A stretch of 64,000 nucleotides of DNA, from contig CM051455.1 of assembly GCA_028274465.1 (NCBI GenBank), forward strand, positions 110,358,261 to 110,422,260. Reading direction: 5' to 3'. The stretch's first letter is position 1. Each line of letters opens with the position of its first letter. Under the pieces are notes generated by a model, which was not told where the DNA came from, did no database searches, and worked only from the letters and a program-made list of their open reading frames with translations. This document shows, piece by piece, positions 12,701 to 23,693 of this stretch. Both the position numbers and the translations under genes were made by a program. Source of the stretch: Plantago ovata. Lineage: Eukaryota > Streptophyta > Magnoliopsida > Lamiales > Plantaginaceae.

Positions 12701-12840
12701 CCTAATTGTTTGTTTGGGAAATGCTTATATGGTAGGGTTATGCTGCTCAGAAACTTGGTAAGAGAAAGAGGACTGATGGAGCTTCAACAAGCAAGGCAGC
12801 TGGCAGCTCCAAGAAAAGGCAACAGAAGGCCAAGAAATAG
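9778..12840 (+). pseudogene. MuDR-type transposase, deleted in its catalytic core
   Basis: Exon 1 is 9778..10735, then a 90-base intron (10736..10825) and exon 2 from 10826. The N-terminus is PB1-like, followed by a Pro/Thr-rich and a long acidic linker with repeated HDDSPPENE units. The MuDR DNA-binding region lies near 11480..11700 (VKELRKRAKEYAIKIGF, then C-x4-C and H-x-C). A one-base frameshift near 12005 precedes the first catalytic motif DGCHLKG (near 12080). The next bases jump directly to the SWIM zinc finger (CNC...CRH, 12107..12150) in another frame, so the middle of the DDE domain is missing. A zinc knuckle (CSSCGNRGHNCRNC) follows, then introns 12488..12568 and 12641..12735 and a Lys-rich tail ending at 12840. 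It cannot encode active transposase. Confidence 0.9.
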
Positions 12841-13174
12841 GGAAAAACTGTTCCTTCTTTTTGTTTGGGCAAACACCACTTTTCATTGAATTCTGCTGCT
12901 TCCTTTGTTACATGATGATACTGTAATTGTCTTTTGTTGAGGATGAAACTACTGTCATTCTCCTTTTGTTTGAAGTAGATTAAACTGCTATGATGTTTAA
13001 GTTGTGAAATTGTGGTGATATTTGATGCAGCAAACATTGTCATGTAATCAACATTTGGAATAGCTTCAACAAACTCTTTATTTACATTGCACTATGATTA
13101 CTTGACTGATTGAAATATTTGAACAACAAGGTACATAGCCAGTAGCAGTAAATTTAGGCAAATTAGTGGCCTAA

Positions 13175-13519
13175 TTAGACTATATTTGTCTTGAACATTT
13201 CTTGGCCTCCTTGTTTCCCCTTTTTTGCTTCCTCTGGTTCACTTCTTGCTTCCTCTGGTTCACTTCTTTGCACATGAACAATCTCTTCTCTTTGTTGCGC
13301 GCGCTGTGGGTTGTTGTTTGTGGGAGAAAATTCCCACAAAATCTCAGGATGTATAATCTCCCCACGTCGTGAAGGTGCTTCTTGATCATTCGCCCATTCC
13401 GACCATCCGTGGGATGGACAATTCCAACTCAATCTTCCTTCGCTTGACACGGAAAGTTTCGTACGCTTTCGACATTGAGACCTCTTGCAAACAGGCCGGA
13501 GAACACTTGAAGAACTCAT
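13175..13519 (-). CDS. small convergent ORF in the MULE, function unknown
   Basis: 114 codons, starting MSSSSVLRPVCKRSQC and convergent with the transposase. The N-terminal half has C-x4-C and C-x2-H spacing (VCKRSQC, NCPSHGWSEW), perhaps a small zinc fold. The C-terminal half is a Glu/Lys-rich tail with a duplicated SEPEEAR/K unit. I considered a GRF zinc finger but its C-x-C-G start is missing. Its placement resembles mudrB of maize MuDR, but I see no sequence resemblance. Upstream lies an AT-rich region up to the terminal repeat. The gene may be real because it is open across its length in an otherwise decaying element. Confidence 0.5.
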   Translation of the reverse strand: MSSSSVLRPVCKRSQCRKRTKLSVSSEGRLSWNCPSHGWSEWANDQEAPSRRGEIIHPEILWEFSPTNNNPQRAQQREEIVHVQRSEPEEARSEPEEAKKGKQGGQEMFKTNIV

Positions 13520-13792
13520 TTTCAAGCCTAGTAAAACACCTATTAGAGTGGAATTGATGGAAGTATGAAAAAGTGAAAAAAAATGAAGTTTTCAGGTCTT
13601 TAAATAGGCCAAATTCAACTCCAACGGCTATATTTTTGAATCTCAACGGCTAACTCGGAATTACACTTAACCCCCAAATAGATGCAATTCAATTACATCC
13701 AGGTCCATCACGTGTCTGGCACGTGTTAAACCAAGCTGTTTGGGTGAGAGAATAATCAAACTTTCCGGCAGGGGTGTTTTTGTCCTTTCCAC

Positions 13793-13933
13793 GATTTAAT
13801 TCGCCGAAAGTCAAGATCGTGGACCTGGATGTAATTAAAATACATGTACTTGGAGGCTGGATGTAATTGATCTACTAACGGTCCCTCAGATGTAATTGGG
13901 ACATCTAACAGGGGGTCCAGATGTAATTTGCCC
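13793..13933 (-). repeat. MULE right end: terminal repeat plus subterminal GATGTAATT repeats
   Basis: The terminal repeat is 13900..13933. GGATGTAATT or AGATGTAATT occurs near 13828, 13859, 13887 and 13919, and in the opposite direction near 13694. Such clusters are candidate transposase binding sites. Region 13520..13792 is AT-rich and holds the probable promoter of the convergent ORF. Confidence 0.65.
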
Positions 13934-15067
13934 AAATAACTAATATAAATTGAGAAAACAAATCTAACAATGCTGGACTTAACAATATATGATGAGAGCT
14001 GGTGGTAGTATGCTCATTCTAAGCACCGGGTTATGATTATGCATAAAAGTGCAACTCGTACTGCTTTAAAAGTAATTCGAATTAACAAATACCAAAAGAC
14101 AAATTTGTAGATGTGTATTTTGAAGGCTTCCTATCTATACTAATACTTGGCTAAGGTTGCCAGTCTTAGTTCAAGTAGTACTTGATAATTATAATTATTG
14201 AATCGATGATCTTAAATTGTCCTAGTGTTTCTAACACTTTCATACGAAGATATTGGCTTAGTCGGTTCAAAGAATCGAATTAAAACAATTAAACAAGTAA
14301 AAGACTCAGAAACTCAATCATGCACAATATGAACCCTAACTACGAATTTACATACTATCACCAACTAGAAACTTAGCTACTCATATCAAAATCTAAATCA
14401 ACACAAGCAATCATATATGAAAAAATTATTGAATTGAAAAGATAGAGTATGAAAAAGGTGAGATACAAAGTTACCACCGAGGGTTGTCAATCTCCGGTGA
14501 ATGGCTAAACTCACAACTTTCTAGCAAGGTTAGATCAAAAGATGTCCGAATCTCTACCTTGGTGCTCCAAATTGCTAAGATAATGTAGTTCTAAGAGAAA
14601 AAATACCCAGAACAAGCTCTAGGTTTAAGTCTGCAAAATAATGATCTCCGATATGAAAATTCGCAACTTTACAAAATATATATATATATATATATGTCGG
14701 ACGCTCCCAGGCGGACCGCCGGACACCAGGCAGTGCGCCTGGCACGGGCAGAGAGTTGCCCATGCCTTTTCTTCTTCCATGTCTTCGATTTTGTCCTTGG
14801 GCACGGTTTTTAGCTCCGAAACTTGGTCTTTTGGCCTGGAAACTCGTCCCGGTACTCCTTGACACACCACGGGTGATCTCGTTGCACCAAAACTTCATTG
14901 TTTCGCCATGATTCATATCCAAAAGTGCGATTTTCACCTAAATCCTGAAAATATCAAAGAAAATGGAAATGTGACACTATTCTAACAAAATGCACTAAAA
15001 TGCATGCAAGAGGATAGCTAAATTGGTGAAAAAGACCCGAATGATAGTGTAAAAAACATTGTCATCA
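13934..15067 (-). repeat. Ath-1 3' LTR, main piece
   Basis: Continues the LTR after the MULE and ends TCATCA at 15067. On the - strand it carries a GC-rich dyad cluster (14700..14765), a short (TA)n acting as the TATA box (14677..14695), and the conserved splice donor GGTGGTAACTTTGTATC (near 14470). It matches 53182..54122. Confidence 0.92.
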
Positions 15068-15112
15068 AACTCCCCAAACCGAACCTTTGTTTGTCCTCAA
15101 GCAACTAGCTAG
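15068..15112 (-). other. Ath-1 polypurine tract with adjacent hairpin
   Basis: On the - strand GGTTCGGTTTGGGGAGTT ends at the LTR, a standard polypurine primer for plus-strand DNA. Just upstream is the hairpin TTGCTTGAGGACAAACAA, whose stem has one mismatch here and is perfect in Ath-2, -3 and -4. Confidence 0.85.
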
Positions 15113-16598
15113 ACTCTATGCAACCTACATGCAACACAAAGAGGAGTCTCATGCCAAACAAGAAGAACTAATAAATTGTTTCTACCAAATGCTTATGAAA
15201 AAAGACCATACAAATCATAACATGGAAGTAGGTTGAAGAATGTTTCGATTGAACCTATACACATTCACATATGCACTTTTTTAAACAAGGGACTCCCTCG
15301 TAACATTCTCTACCTGGACCTAGTCAATAACGACGTAATGATGCATATTAAAATACCAATGGTTGCCCCGTGCCAATGAAACTGAGGGCTTACTACTGTT
15401 CACCAAGTGAGACTTTTCCTCAAGAGAGGTCGAACCAATACTGGCTCGCATCAAACGAAGGAGGGTTCCCTAATAGACAACACTCCCCTATTCTACCCGA
15501 CTCTTAAGGCAAAAACTCTTCACCACTTCCTGAATGGCAGGACGAGGGTGGTCTAGAACAGAACTTGGACTAGGCGACACGAAAAACACAAGGAAGAATT
15601 TACAACTCGATTACGAACTACTACAAAAGTTGAAAAATAATGCAATACTTGGCTAAAACTGCTTTTTGGCTTGCTTTGCCCCTTCTTTTGTTTTATTTTT
15701 TGTTTGGGTCTTATTCTTTTTTTTCTTATTTTGTCTTTTTCCAGATTCTGGAATTTTCGATTTTTTCTTTTTTTTTTTATGTAGCCAGCAGTAGCACAAT
15801 GAAAGTACAATGAAAGGAAATAACAACGACCCTACAACGACCTCCCCAAATCTATTCGAAACAATAGGTTGGAGCACAAACTCACAAGAAAAAGAAAAAC
15901 AAACTCAACATGACTCAAATATATGAAAAACAAGTCATACAAATAGTAATCCCCTCCCCAAACCTATTCGTTAGAAAATAGGTTTCAAACAAAGGATCAC
16001 ACACCTCACTCTACCTCCTTCCTAGGCATTTACCAATCTCAAAAAGCAAGGTGAAGACTTGTTGCCTCTTAGTTACATAATTACACGAGAATACAACCAA
16101 AGACTCTAACATGCAACATTTTATAAGGCCTTCGCGAACCGCAGTGGAGAAAACACCACATAGTGATGTCGAGACTACCAAGTTTAAGTAGTACACATAC
16201 AAATATGACAAGCCAAGCGAGATAAACCTCAAACTATTCCACAGAGATGCAATGTATGGTCAATGGTCACAAACACTTAGTCCATACAATAAAAAAGTTC
16301 AAAAAATTTGGCAATAAACTCCACACAACATCATGCAAAACTAGACTAAGGATGAATGCATACGAACAAACTAAATCCAAAGAAAGCGGTAAACGTGCAA
16401 ACAAGGGTAAAAGATACAATACTCAACGACACAAGTCATACAATACTAACATCATAGTTCACATAACATCCCCCCCCCCACATGAAGCTCAAGATGGTCC
16501 CCAGCAAAAGAGATAATGAGGAATATAAAGTGATACTAGATGTTACCGAATGTGTGACCTCTGTCGACTGTGTATACCAGAATGGACATGTGAAAAGA
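15113..16598 (-). repeat. Ath-1 conserved 3' noncoding region
   Basis: No ORF worth calling. It is conserved with Ath-2 (32640..33840), Ath-3 (36825..38200) and Ath-4 (60240..61745). Shared blocks include one with ACCTGGACCTAGTC (near 15312), a strong A-rich/purine tract on the - strand (15655..15780), two hairpins each followed by TTGGGGAGG-like sequence (15841..15872 and 15954..15985), and a second purine tract near 16464..16512. Confidence 0.75.
15841..15985 (-). repeat. two AACCTATT hairpins followed by G-rich cores (Ath-1)
   Basis: On the - strand each has an AACCTATT arm, a short loop, an AATAGGTT-like arm, then TTGGGGAGG. The copy near 15841 has mismatches in the stem; the copy near 15954 keeps a 9-bp stem. 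Homologous hairpins occur in the other three Athila-like elements. Confidence 0.7.
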
Positions 16599-17908
16599 CT
16601 AGTAATCCGGGTCATAATCCCCGTAATAGTCGTTCCACATGTCAGAGAGAAGATCCTGTGACTGCTGTAGGGTCTCCTGCTGCCGGTCCAAGAGCATCTG
16701 CTTCTGCAAAATAAGCTGCCTATCGTTCCGGCGGTGCTCCTCCGCGAGCTCCCAATCACTGTTGCGCTGGGCAACATATCCATCAAGAGTATGCTGCAAA
16801 CCCTGTACAGTGGTGGTCCGAGTTGCAACATTGGCATCGAACCCACAGAATCTGTCATCGAGATAGGTCCTGAGCTCAGTAAAAATCAAATCCTCGGGAA
16901 CCACGTGCGACCCGCGGTGGCTGCTGTGACCCACTAAGAGCGGCGGTGTCTGGAATGGGGTCCCGATCATCGGTCTCCATGTCATCCCCATCACTCGGTG
17001 TGGAAGGTGGTGCATCATCGGCGGCGGCAGCTGAAGGTATGGTCTGACGGAACCTATGCTCCTGCTCAGTGATAAATGCTGGAGTCAAGGCCGAGCTGAC
17101 TGAGCCCGTCTCATCAATACCATCAACCCCGTGGTACTTGCAGTAGGCGGTGATCAGGCAAGGAAAGACAAAGGGCTTCTTCTTTTTGTTCCAATGCCTC
17201 TCGTACTCTTCATAGATGATGTTGCTGATGTCAATATGATGCCTACCAAAAGACAGTAGATAAGCTCTGCATACAAAGGATGAATCGAAGTATCATTGGT
17301 CCGAGGAATGAGAGTGGCCATGATGAACTTCATAGACGTCCTAGCCTCAAGATTGAGGTCCTTCCTCTCTAGTCTCTCCGGTCTATTACCATATGGGTAC
17401 ACATAATCCCTGTGGCAAATCACCTATCTGACGCTGTCATCAATCACCCGGCCTGCCCTCGAGTATTTGATACGTGTGCACTCCCGGTGAACTCCCGTTC
17501 CCCTAAGTGGATGAAGTCAGAAATTGATTGGGGTGTCCACGGCACTAGTGTGTTCCATACTGGGATGCCTCCCATGTCCGCACGGTCTGTGTATCCTACG
17601 TAAAACTCTTAAAGCAGCGATACATCGTACCCATTGAACCGGTTGGAGGTGTACCACTTCCAGTTCCTTCTCCCCTCCAAGCTATAGAGCATTTGGCAGG
17701 CCGGTGTGTTAGCATAGCTTGCTGGGATTTGGATTTTGCGGTCACGGAATATCGAGCGGAGCTTAATTGCAGCTTCCTCCTCAAGATCCATTCGAATGGA
17801 GATCGCTTGGAGCGATGGTTCATAGGCTTCGTTGGCTTGGGAGCTCGAGGCGACTCCCTTTCCCTTCTTGCTCTTGGATGTCCCTGCTTTCTTCTTATCA
17901 CGACCCAT
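16599..17908 (-). pseudogene. Ath-1 ORF2 (plant transposon-protein family), broken
   Basis: ATG at 17908 (MGRDKKKAGTSKSKKGKG), a basic start like that of Ath-2 ORF2. Readable segments include RKIQIPASYANTPACQMLYSL, VWNTLVPWTPQSISDF (compare VPFSPLSITSF in Ath-2), an acidic Pro/Ser linker and a Gln-rich coiled C-terminus (QRNSDWELAEEHRRND) ending DYYGDYDPDY. In-frame stops near 17609, 17455 and 16876 and frame changes near 17425 and 17150 break it. Family placement is by pattern with the 'putative plant transposon protein' domain; its function is unknown. It sits where Athila elements carry their env-like ORF. Confidence 0.7.
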
Positions 17909-17913
17909 GGTAC

Positions 17914-18461
17914 CTGAAACGCAGCAATTAGTATCTTGTACTCAACAAAAAATGATATGCTAATGCAAATGCAATGTGTGAAAGTAATCGAGTGTCAACT
18001 TCGACTAATTCTACTCCCTTAACCCATGTTCTAGTCTAGCTAACCTATGCTAAGAACAATCATGCAATTCATCACAATCATGTACTATATCACAATCAAA
18101 GCTCATGCTAGACAACGAATAACCTCCAATTCATAAGGCAACATACATATTATAGGGTCGAAAATCACCAAAAAACTCACAATCTACCCAATCAAGTGTT
18201 CTACCAAGTAATCTATAATCATCATATCAATTTGCTCGAATTTAATAAGGCATGAAAGAATCAAAACAATGCAATCAAGACTTAGAAATCCTAATTGAGC
18301 AAAAGCCCCAATTCAACCATCCCAACAAAATTAAGCATGCAATTGACAGATAAATCATGTAATAAACACACAAACAAGCAACCCATACAACATATAAGCT
18401 CAATTGAAGCAAAAATCAAGAAACCCCTAAATTTTAAAAATTAGGGTTCTTGAGAGGTTAC
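17914..18461 (-). other. leader intron upstream of Ath-1 ORF2
   Basis: On the - strand the donor reads GAG then GTAACCTCTCAAGAACCC, and the acceptor reads GCGTTTCAG then GTACCATGG, five bases before the ORF2 start codon. Ath-2 has the same arrangement with a related donor (GTACCTCTCATGAACCC) and an identical GTACCATGG after the acceptor. This conservation supports a real intron. Upstream (18462..18660) is a CT-rich leader. Confidence 0.7.
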
Positions 18462-18691
18462 CTCAGATCTGTAAATTGGATGAAGTATGAAGAGATTTGT
18501 TCGGATGATGATGAATAGCACGTAATGGGCTTCGATTCAAGCTAAAGAACACAAAATTTGGTGGAGAATTGGAAGAATTATGGAAGAGATAAGGTTTTTG
18601 AAGATTTTTGGTTTTGGGAGTGAGTAGGAAGAAGAAGAATGAAGAATGGAGGAATTTGGGACTAAGTCCCGCTTTTTAAGGTTCTGGAGCT

Positions 18692-18925
18692 GTGGGGCGG
18701 ACCGTCCCGGGTGGGAGGCGGTGCACCCCACATCGCCCGAGAGTTTAAACTCTCAGGCGTTGGGGGGCGGTCCACCTCTCACCCGCAGAAAGCCCCCGGC
18801 TTTCAACAAGTGGGGGGCGGACCGCCCCGCATGGGAGGCGGTGCGCCTCTCACCGCGAGAGAGCTACCACCTCTCTGGAGGTGGGGGGCGGACATTCCCT
18901 CATGGGAGGCGGTGCGCCTCCCACT
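18692..18925 (-). promoter_or_regulatory. Ath-1 internal dyad array ahead of ORF2
   Basis: Repeated GC-rich dyads with a GCG-NNN-CGC core (for example GGGGCGGACCGCCCC near 18813 and GAGGCGGTGCGCCTC near 18835) alternate with unrelated hairpins (GAGAGTTTAAACTCTC near 18740; GAAAGCCCCCGGCTTTC near 18787). The array precedes the CT-rich leader and donor of ORF2 by about 200 bases. Probable internal promoter by position and by similarity to the LTR arrays. Region 18926..19117 shows nothing else recognisable. Confidence 0.6.
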
Positions 18926-19117
18926 TACTGAGGCTGGGGGCCAAATTTTTTCGGCCCCTCTCACTAAATTTTCACTCCAAAACATTTTCCTCACTAAAAC
19001 ACTAGAAAAACTTCACTCTAACACATACAAAAAGCACAAAACATTACAAAAACTATAAAAAACTATCAAAAAACAAATTGTTCGATGTATGCATGCAATG
19101 CAAGAAATAAATAAAAC

Positions 19118-19135
19118 TCCGGGTTGCCTCCCGGA
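19118..19135 (-). other. post-protease hairpin of Ath-1
   Basis: On the - strand it reads TCCGGG, loop AGGCAA, CCCGGA, about 45 bases after the protease stop. The same structure lies at the same place in Ath-2 and Ath-3, with compensatory changes in Ath-2. Confidence 0.75.
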
Positions 19136-19180
19136 AAGCGCCATTGTTTATTAGTCTCTGACTCGACTTCTTCTTGTTCC

Positions 19181-21294
19181 TCAGTTCTTTTCCAGACGGG
19201 TACTAGCCTTCCCCTTCATGAGAGTGAACAAACGTAGCAAGGCCGAAAAAAATTATGGGGTGAGAATCAATGGAATGTACTTTATGATCAGAAATGGCTT
19301 GCAAAGTATGTTGCTTCCATCTACCTGAATGGTGCAGGATCTCCTGTAGGTGTCGATCACAGATCGCACCTTGGTCAAGAAATCTCTTCCTTAAAGAACC
19401 ACATCATTTATCCCACACCGCGATGCCGGCATCACCATGAAACTGGTGTAAACAGAAGTGCCACCAATCCACATTATCACATTTCGATCAACACCTTCCG
19501 GCTTCACAAAGGATCCATCCGCCAGTTGCACAATGGCCTTGTGCTCCTCTAGCTTTCCTAGACCACTCTTCTCATGCAGATTCATTGGGAGCACATTAGA
19601 GAATGCTCCCGTATCTAGTGTAGAACGGACATCATCGAGGCCACCTATCCCAACCTTAACATCAAAGCTATCAGGGATTGGTTCGGAATCTTCCTCCTCC
19701 TCACCACTCACATCAAATCCTAGTCCCTTGTCTTCCTCCTTGGCCAAAGGAGGCTCACCTTGTGCACAACACTTGCACTCAGCAACCTTCTTAATGGTGA
19801 TCTCCACAGGAAGGTCTCCTACTAAGGTTATCGACATCGACTTCTCTGTGTTACTGGGCAACTTCCCTTGCTCCCTACTTGCTCCACGGTCGATTAGCTC
19901 TTGCATCTTTTCGTGAGCAAGCCTAGTACTTGCTTCCAGTTGATCAAGCCTACCCCTCGTCTTCTCCAAGTCTTCCTCATACCTCTTCATAATTCCCTGG
20001 GTATTATCAACCATCTTCTGCAAAGTGTCCAAGAGAGCAGCTGACTTGGACTTAGGTGCTTCGGTTCTAGGGGTAGGGTTTTCACAATGTTCATTACCGT
20101 AGTTGAGATTACTACGGTCTTGGTTAGGTCCATAGGTCTGGTTTTGAGGTGCATAACCTTGGTTTCTTCAGAACCCATTCTTCGAATATCCTCCACGCGG
20201 ATTCCTACCATCTTGCCCATAGTTAGCCTCCCCAAAGTTTGCAGCAAACACCTCTTCTTCTCTTGCTTCTACCCAATAAACACCATCGTTGGCTAGATAA
20301 GACCTACACATATGAGCCTCATGCCCATAGTTCTTGCATACCCTGCAAACCTCATTGGAAAGAGGCTGCCCCATCGATGTCTTAAGAGCCTGCCTCATCT
20401 CATGTGCGAAGCCATCAAACCTATCCCCACTCACACCGTTCAACTACACATCGGGTTTTGTTGGAGCTTCAACTACACGCCTCGTGTTCATGCCCCTTGG
20501 ATCCTTGAACTGAGATCCCTTCGCGAGCCTTTCAAAACACGCCCACACATCTTCGGCGGTCTCCTCCAAAATATTTCCACACAACCTGTTGACTCTCATA
20601 TGTGAGCCCATTGTAGAAGTGTTGGACAAGATCAGAAAGTTCCATCCCATGGTGCGGGCACTTGTTCATGAGGTCCGTGAACCTCTCGAGAGCAGTGTAG
20701 ATGGTCTCATCATAGTCTTGCTTGAAACCACTGATTTGCGCCTTCAGCGCGGTAGTCAGAGTATGGGGAAAATATTCCTCCATAAGAGCAGAAAACACCT
20801 TAGCCCAGGTGTCGAGTGACCCAGCTTCCAAAGAGCCTAACCATGCCTTTTCTTTATCACCCAAGCCCCATAGTAAAGACCTTCATCCTCAGCTCATCAT
20901 CCATAATCCCAGCTCCAGGCCTTGAGAGATTGTTGATGAAATCCTCAATGTCATTCAAGAATCCCATAACATCCTCCCTAGCCAACCCGTAGAACTTCGG
21001 AAGTTGCTGGAACATGTGCTTCTTAATCTCCAAATAACGAGTTGCAGTAGGAAGAACAATAGTCGGACCTCTCATCCGTTCCTGGTTGGGTTGAACCCAT
21101 GATTTCAAGAGTGGACGAGCGATCACATAACCTTCCCAAGAATCAGATTGCTTAAAAATCTCATGCAGAGAATCAGAGAAATCTTCCTCCACTACTTCAG
21201 CTCTAGCACTATCTCGCTTCCTTTGATGATATACTCTATCAATCTCCGTAATAGGTTCAACAAGAGGAATTCCACTAGATCTTGTGCTCCGCAT
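19181..21294 (-). pseudogene. Ath-1 gag-protease (broken)
   Basis: ATG at 21294 (MRSTRSSGIPL). The Athila-style gag core follows (MRGPTIVLPTATRYLEIKKH, LRMKVFTMGLG, KCPHHG, FYNGL), then a CCHC zinc knuckle (CRVCKNYGHEAHMC, near 20345), a coiled coil, and a retropepsin with active-site LDTGA near 19620. The C-terminus is GKASTR, conserved in Ath-2 and Ath-3. Frame changes near 20860, 20600 and 20200, and a stop at 19391 inside the protease, disable it. Gag would build the particle and the protease would cut it. No RT follows: the next coding region is ORF2. Confidence 0.88.
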
Positions 21295-21407
21295 AAACTA
21301 CCTTAAACGAATCAAGTGAGTATCAAGGGGAAACAAACTAAACTACTAAATTATGGAAATTGAATGCTGAAAATATAAACAAGCTAAAGAGTAAAAAGGA
21401 GTTAAAG

Positions 21408-21425
21408 TCCCCGGCAACGGCGCCA
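21408..21425 (-). other. Ath-1 primer binding site (tRNA-Asp)
   Basis: On the - strand TGGCGCCGTTGCCGGGGA, complementary to the 3' end of tRNA-Asp, the primer used by Athila elements. It lies three bases inside the 5' LTR. Confidence 0.9.
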
Positions 21426-21428
21426 ATT

Positions 21429-21826
21429 TGATGAACGAGATTGTGAGACTCGAACAATCAAATAAATTTGTTTTAGCCAAAGGGCAACTCACAACTAGAC
21501 AAAACACGTAGTGCAGAGGTAAGATGACCTCGAGTGTCGATCTCTAGGGACTTAACTAGTTTTAACTAAATAACTAATATAAATTAAGAAAACAAATCTA
21601 ACAATGCTGGACTTAACAATATATGATGAGAGCTGGTGATAGTATGCTCATTCTAAGCATCGGGTTCTAATTATCCGTGAAAGTGCAACTCGTACTGCTT
21701 TAAAAGTAATTCGAATTAACAAATACCAAAAGACAGATTTGTAGACGTGTATTTTGAAAGCTTCCTATCTATACTAATACTTGGCTAAGGTTGTCAGTCT
21801 TAGCTCAAGTAGTACTTGATAATTAT
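21429..21826 (-). repeat. Ath-1 5' LTR, piece adjoining the primer site
   Basis: Matches 9050..9199 and 13943..14193. It retains the uninterrupted MULE target. It ends in ATTAT (21822..21826), the left TSD of Cop-1. Confidence 0.92.
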
Positions 21827-23428
21827 TGTTGGTCCCTTTAAACAACAAGAAAAGACTAGAGGGGGGGGGGTGCATAGTCTTTTCAAACTTTCGTCGTTTA
21901 AAACTTTCTCAACAAGTGCTTATTACTTTTCAGTAATGAGTTTGCTGATACTTAACTTTCTCAGCAAGCGTTAGTTACTTTTCAGTAGCTAGGTTTGCTG
22001 ATACTTAAAATCAGAGAGCGGAAGTCTTTGATACAATAAGCTCTTTCAGTAAGTAAAGGTTTTAGCAAGTGATGTGAGTGACTGTGTACAGACAGATATG
22101 ATTTGCTGAAATATAAGTACAGTAAGTAAATCACACAAACACTTTTATAGTGGTATCTGAGAGTGGCGTAATCTCTCAACTAATCCACTTTGTCCTTTCT
22201 AGGACTGAATCCACTAAGATATGATTGAGGTTCCTTACAATCTCCTATCTAGAGCGATTCAAACAGAAACCAAAACACACTTGCTTCGTCTCCAACCTAA
22301 TCTAGAGAACTTAACCTTGTTCTCCACCAAACTTGGTACTTTTAATCAGCAAAACTATGCTCGATTAAGTTCCCCCTGAATATCACGCCTGAAAGGGTGT
22401 ATTTTCAGTTAGAGAGTTTTGGGGTGAGATAACTTAATTATAACTTATTCAGTTACAACAAGTAATCTAAGAAACACAATTTTGAATACTTTGCAGTAAA
22501 CAAGTTTGATTGTTTCTGGGGTCAAGACTTGTTCTTGTTCGAAAGAAACAAAGAACACTTAACTAATTTCTTAGTAGTGTAAACTCTACTTCTTCACAAG
22601 TAGCTTTCTCAAGCTTTAAATCTTGGAACGGATCAATGGCAGTATAGAGAGTTTGAAGGTATGTGAGTTTAAGCACAAGTGAGAGTTTGATCACGTTGTT
22701 GACACACTTCAACTCTTCGCCGGATGACCTCTATTTATAGTGAAAATAAGGAGCCGTTTGAATTTTAAATTCCAAGGCTTTTGATCCTTAAGATGTCACT
22801 ATCTTGCTTTTGTACTTTCAGCAGCGTCCTTGTTTGTCTTCTAGTCTTCATGTCCTTCGCGTGCATGCTTTACATTTAATGCTTATTTGAATATAATTCA
22901 AACAGTAACATTGGAGCGCAAAAGTAAGTACTTTCAATAAGAGGTCAAATATGTTCCATCAGCAAGTGGTCAGCCTCAGTTTCAGCAAGCACAACCTACT
23001 CTATCTTTCAGATTTTCACTTATGCAATGCTGTTGCTGAAGTTTCCACTTTATGAGCAACACGTGCCTTTGTAGATACCAGTATTCAGAAATCTTCTTGT
23101 CTTCAGATCTTCGAATTCTTCAAGTCTTCAGATCTTCAATACTCTTCAAGATTCTGAGCGGTTTCTAAATGCTTCAATAGTTTGTTTGTAAAAACAAAGT
23201 ACATCGTCAGCAAATGCTTCAATAGGTTCTTTTCTTTTCAGAAAATAAGATACATCATAAGCGGTAAAAACCAACCTATCTAGCACCTAATCTAAGTCAT
23301 CAGCAAACGTTCATCTTTTACAATGTCCTTAAAATTCTAAATTCCTATGGACCTTAAGAGTACTAGTTACTGGACTTTCCTTAATTTAGCATGGTTAATT
23401 GCTGATCAAAATTACAAGTTTCCTAACA
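21827..23428 (-). repeat. Cop-1 3' LTR
   Basis: 1602 bases, closely matching 51576..53181. It carries a G run at 21861..21870 where the other LTR has GGGGATGAGGGG. The TATA context CTATTTATAGTG lies near 22732. Confidence 0.95.
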
Positions 23429-23446
23429 AATTTCCCCCTTTTTGAT
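23429..23446 (-). other. Cop-1 polypurine tract
   Basis: On the - strand ATCAAAAAGGGGGAAATT immediately precedes the 3' LTR. Region 23447..23693 is the noncoding end of the element after ORF3. Confidence 0.9.
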
Positions 23447-23693
23447 GTTAGCAATCCATGGCTAAATTAATTGTTACCCTTTTAGAGGTTTATGGTGTTG
23501 AATAAATCAATTGATTAATTCAAGCATACTTGAATAATTAAACAGTAAGCATAAGTAAGTTGCATAATCAAAAACCAATAAGAGTCAAAAGCTTCATTGC
23601 TGATAGTTATCTTTCAGAAGTTTACATGAAATAGCAGAGATAACTTAAACAGAATCAGCAAACAAAAACTTTAACAAAACCTATTACAGAGAG

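Larger units (their letters stand above)
9200..13933 (+). mobile_element. Mutator-like element (MULE) with 34-bp terminal inverted repeats
   Basis: Terminal inverted repeats are 9200..9233 and 13900..13933; both begin GGG and share the core CTGGACCCCCTG, with four mismatches over 34 bases. A perfect 9-bp TSD, AAATAACTA, flanks it (9191..9199 and 13934..13942), the size typical of Mutator. The paralogous Ath-1 5' LTR gives the empty site. Inside are a transposase pseudogene on + and a small convergent ORF on -. Subterminal GATGTAATT motifs cluster at the right end. Confidence 0.96.

Noticed and set aside
10906..12840. A host gene with acidic domain, zinc finger and SWIM domain
   Set aside because: It lies between 34-bp inverted repeats with a 9-bp TSD and has MuDR features; it is the MULE transposase.
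13175..13519. GRF zinc finger protein
   Set aside because: The expected C-x-C-G start and NPGR block are missing; only scattered Cys/His pairs are present.
18646..19058. Gly/Arg/Pro-rich ORFs over the Ath-1 dyad array
   Set aside because: They arise from GC-rich repeats on the strand opposite to the element and are not conserved.
21408..21425. tRNA gene fragments at primer sites
   Set aside because: Only 12 to 18 bases match tRNA 3' ends; they are primer binding sites next to LTRs.
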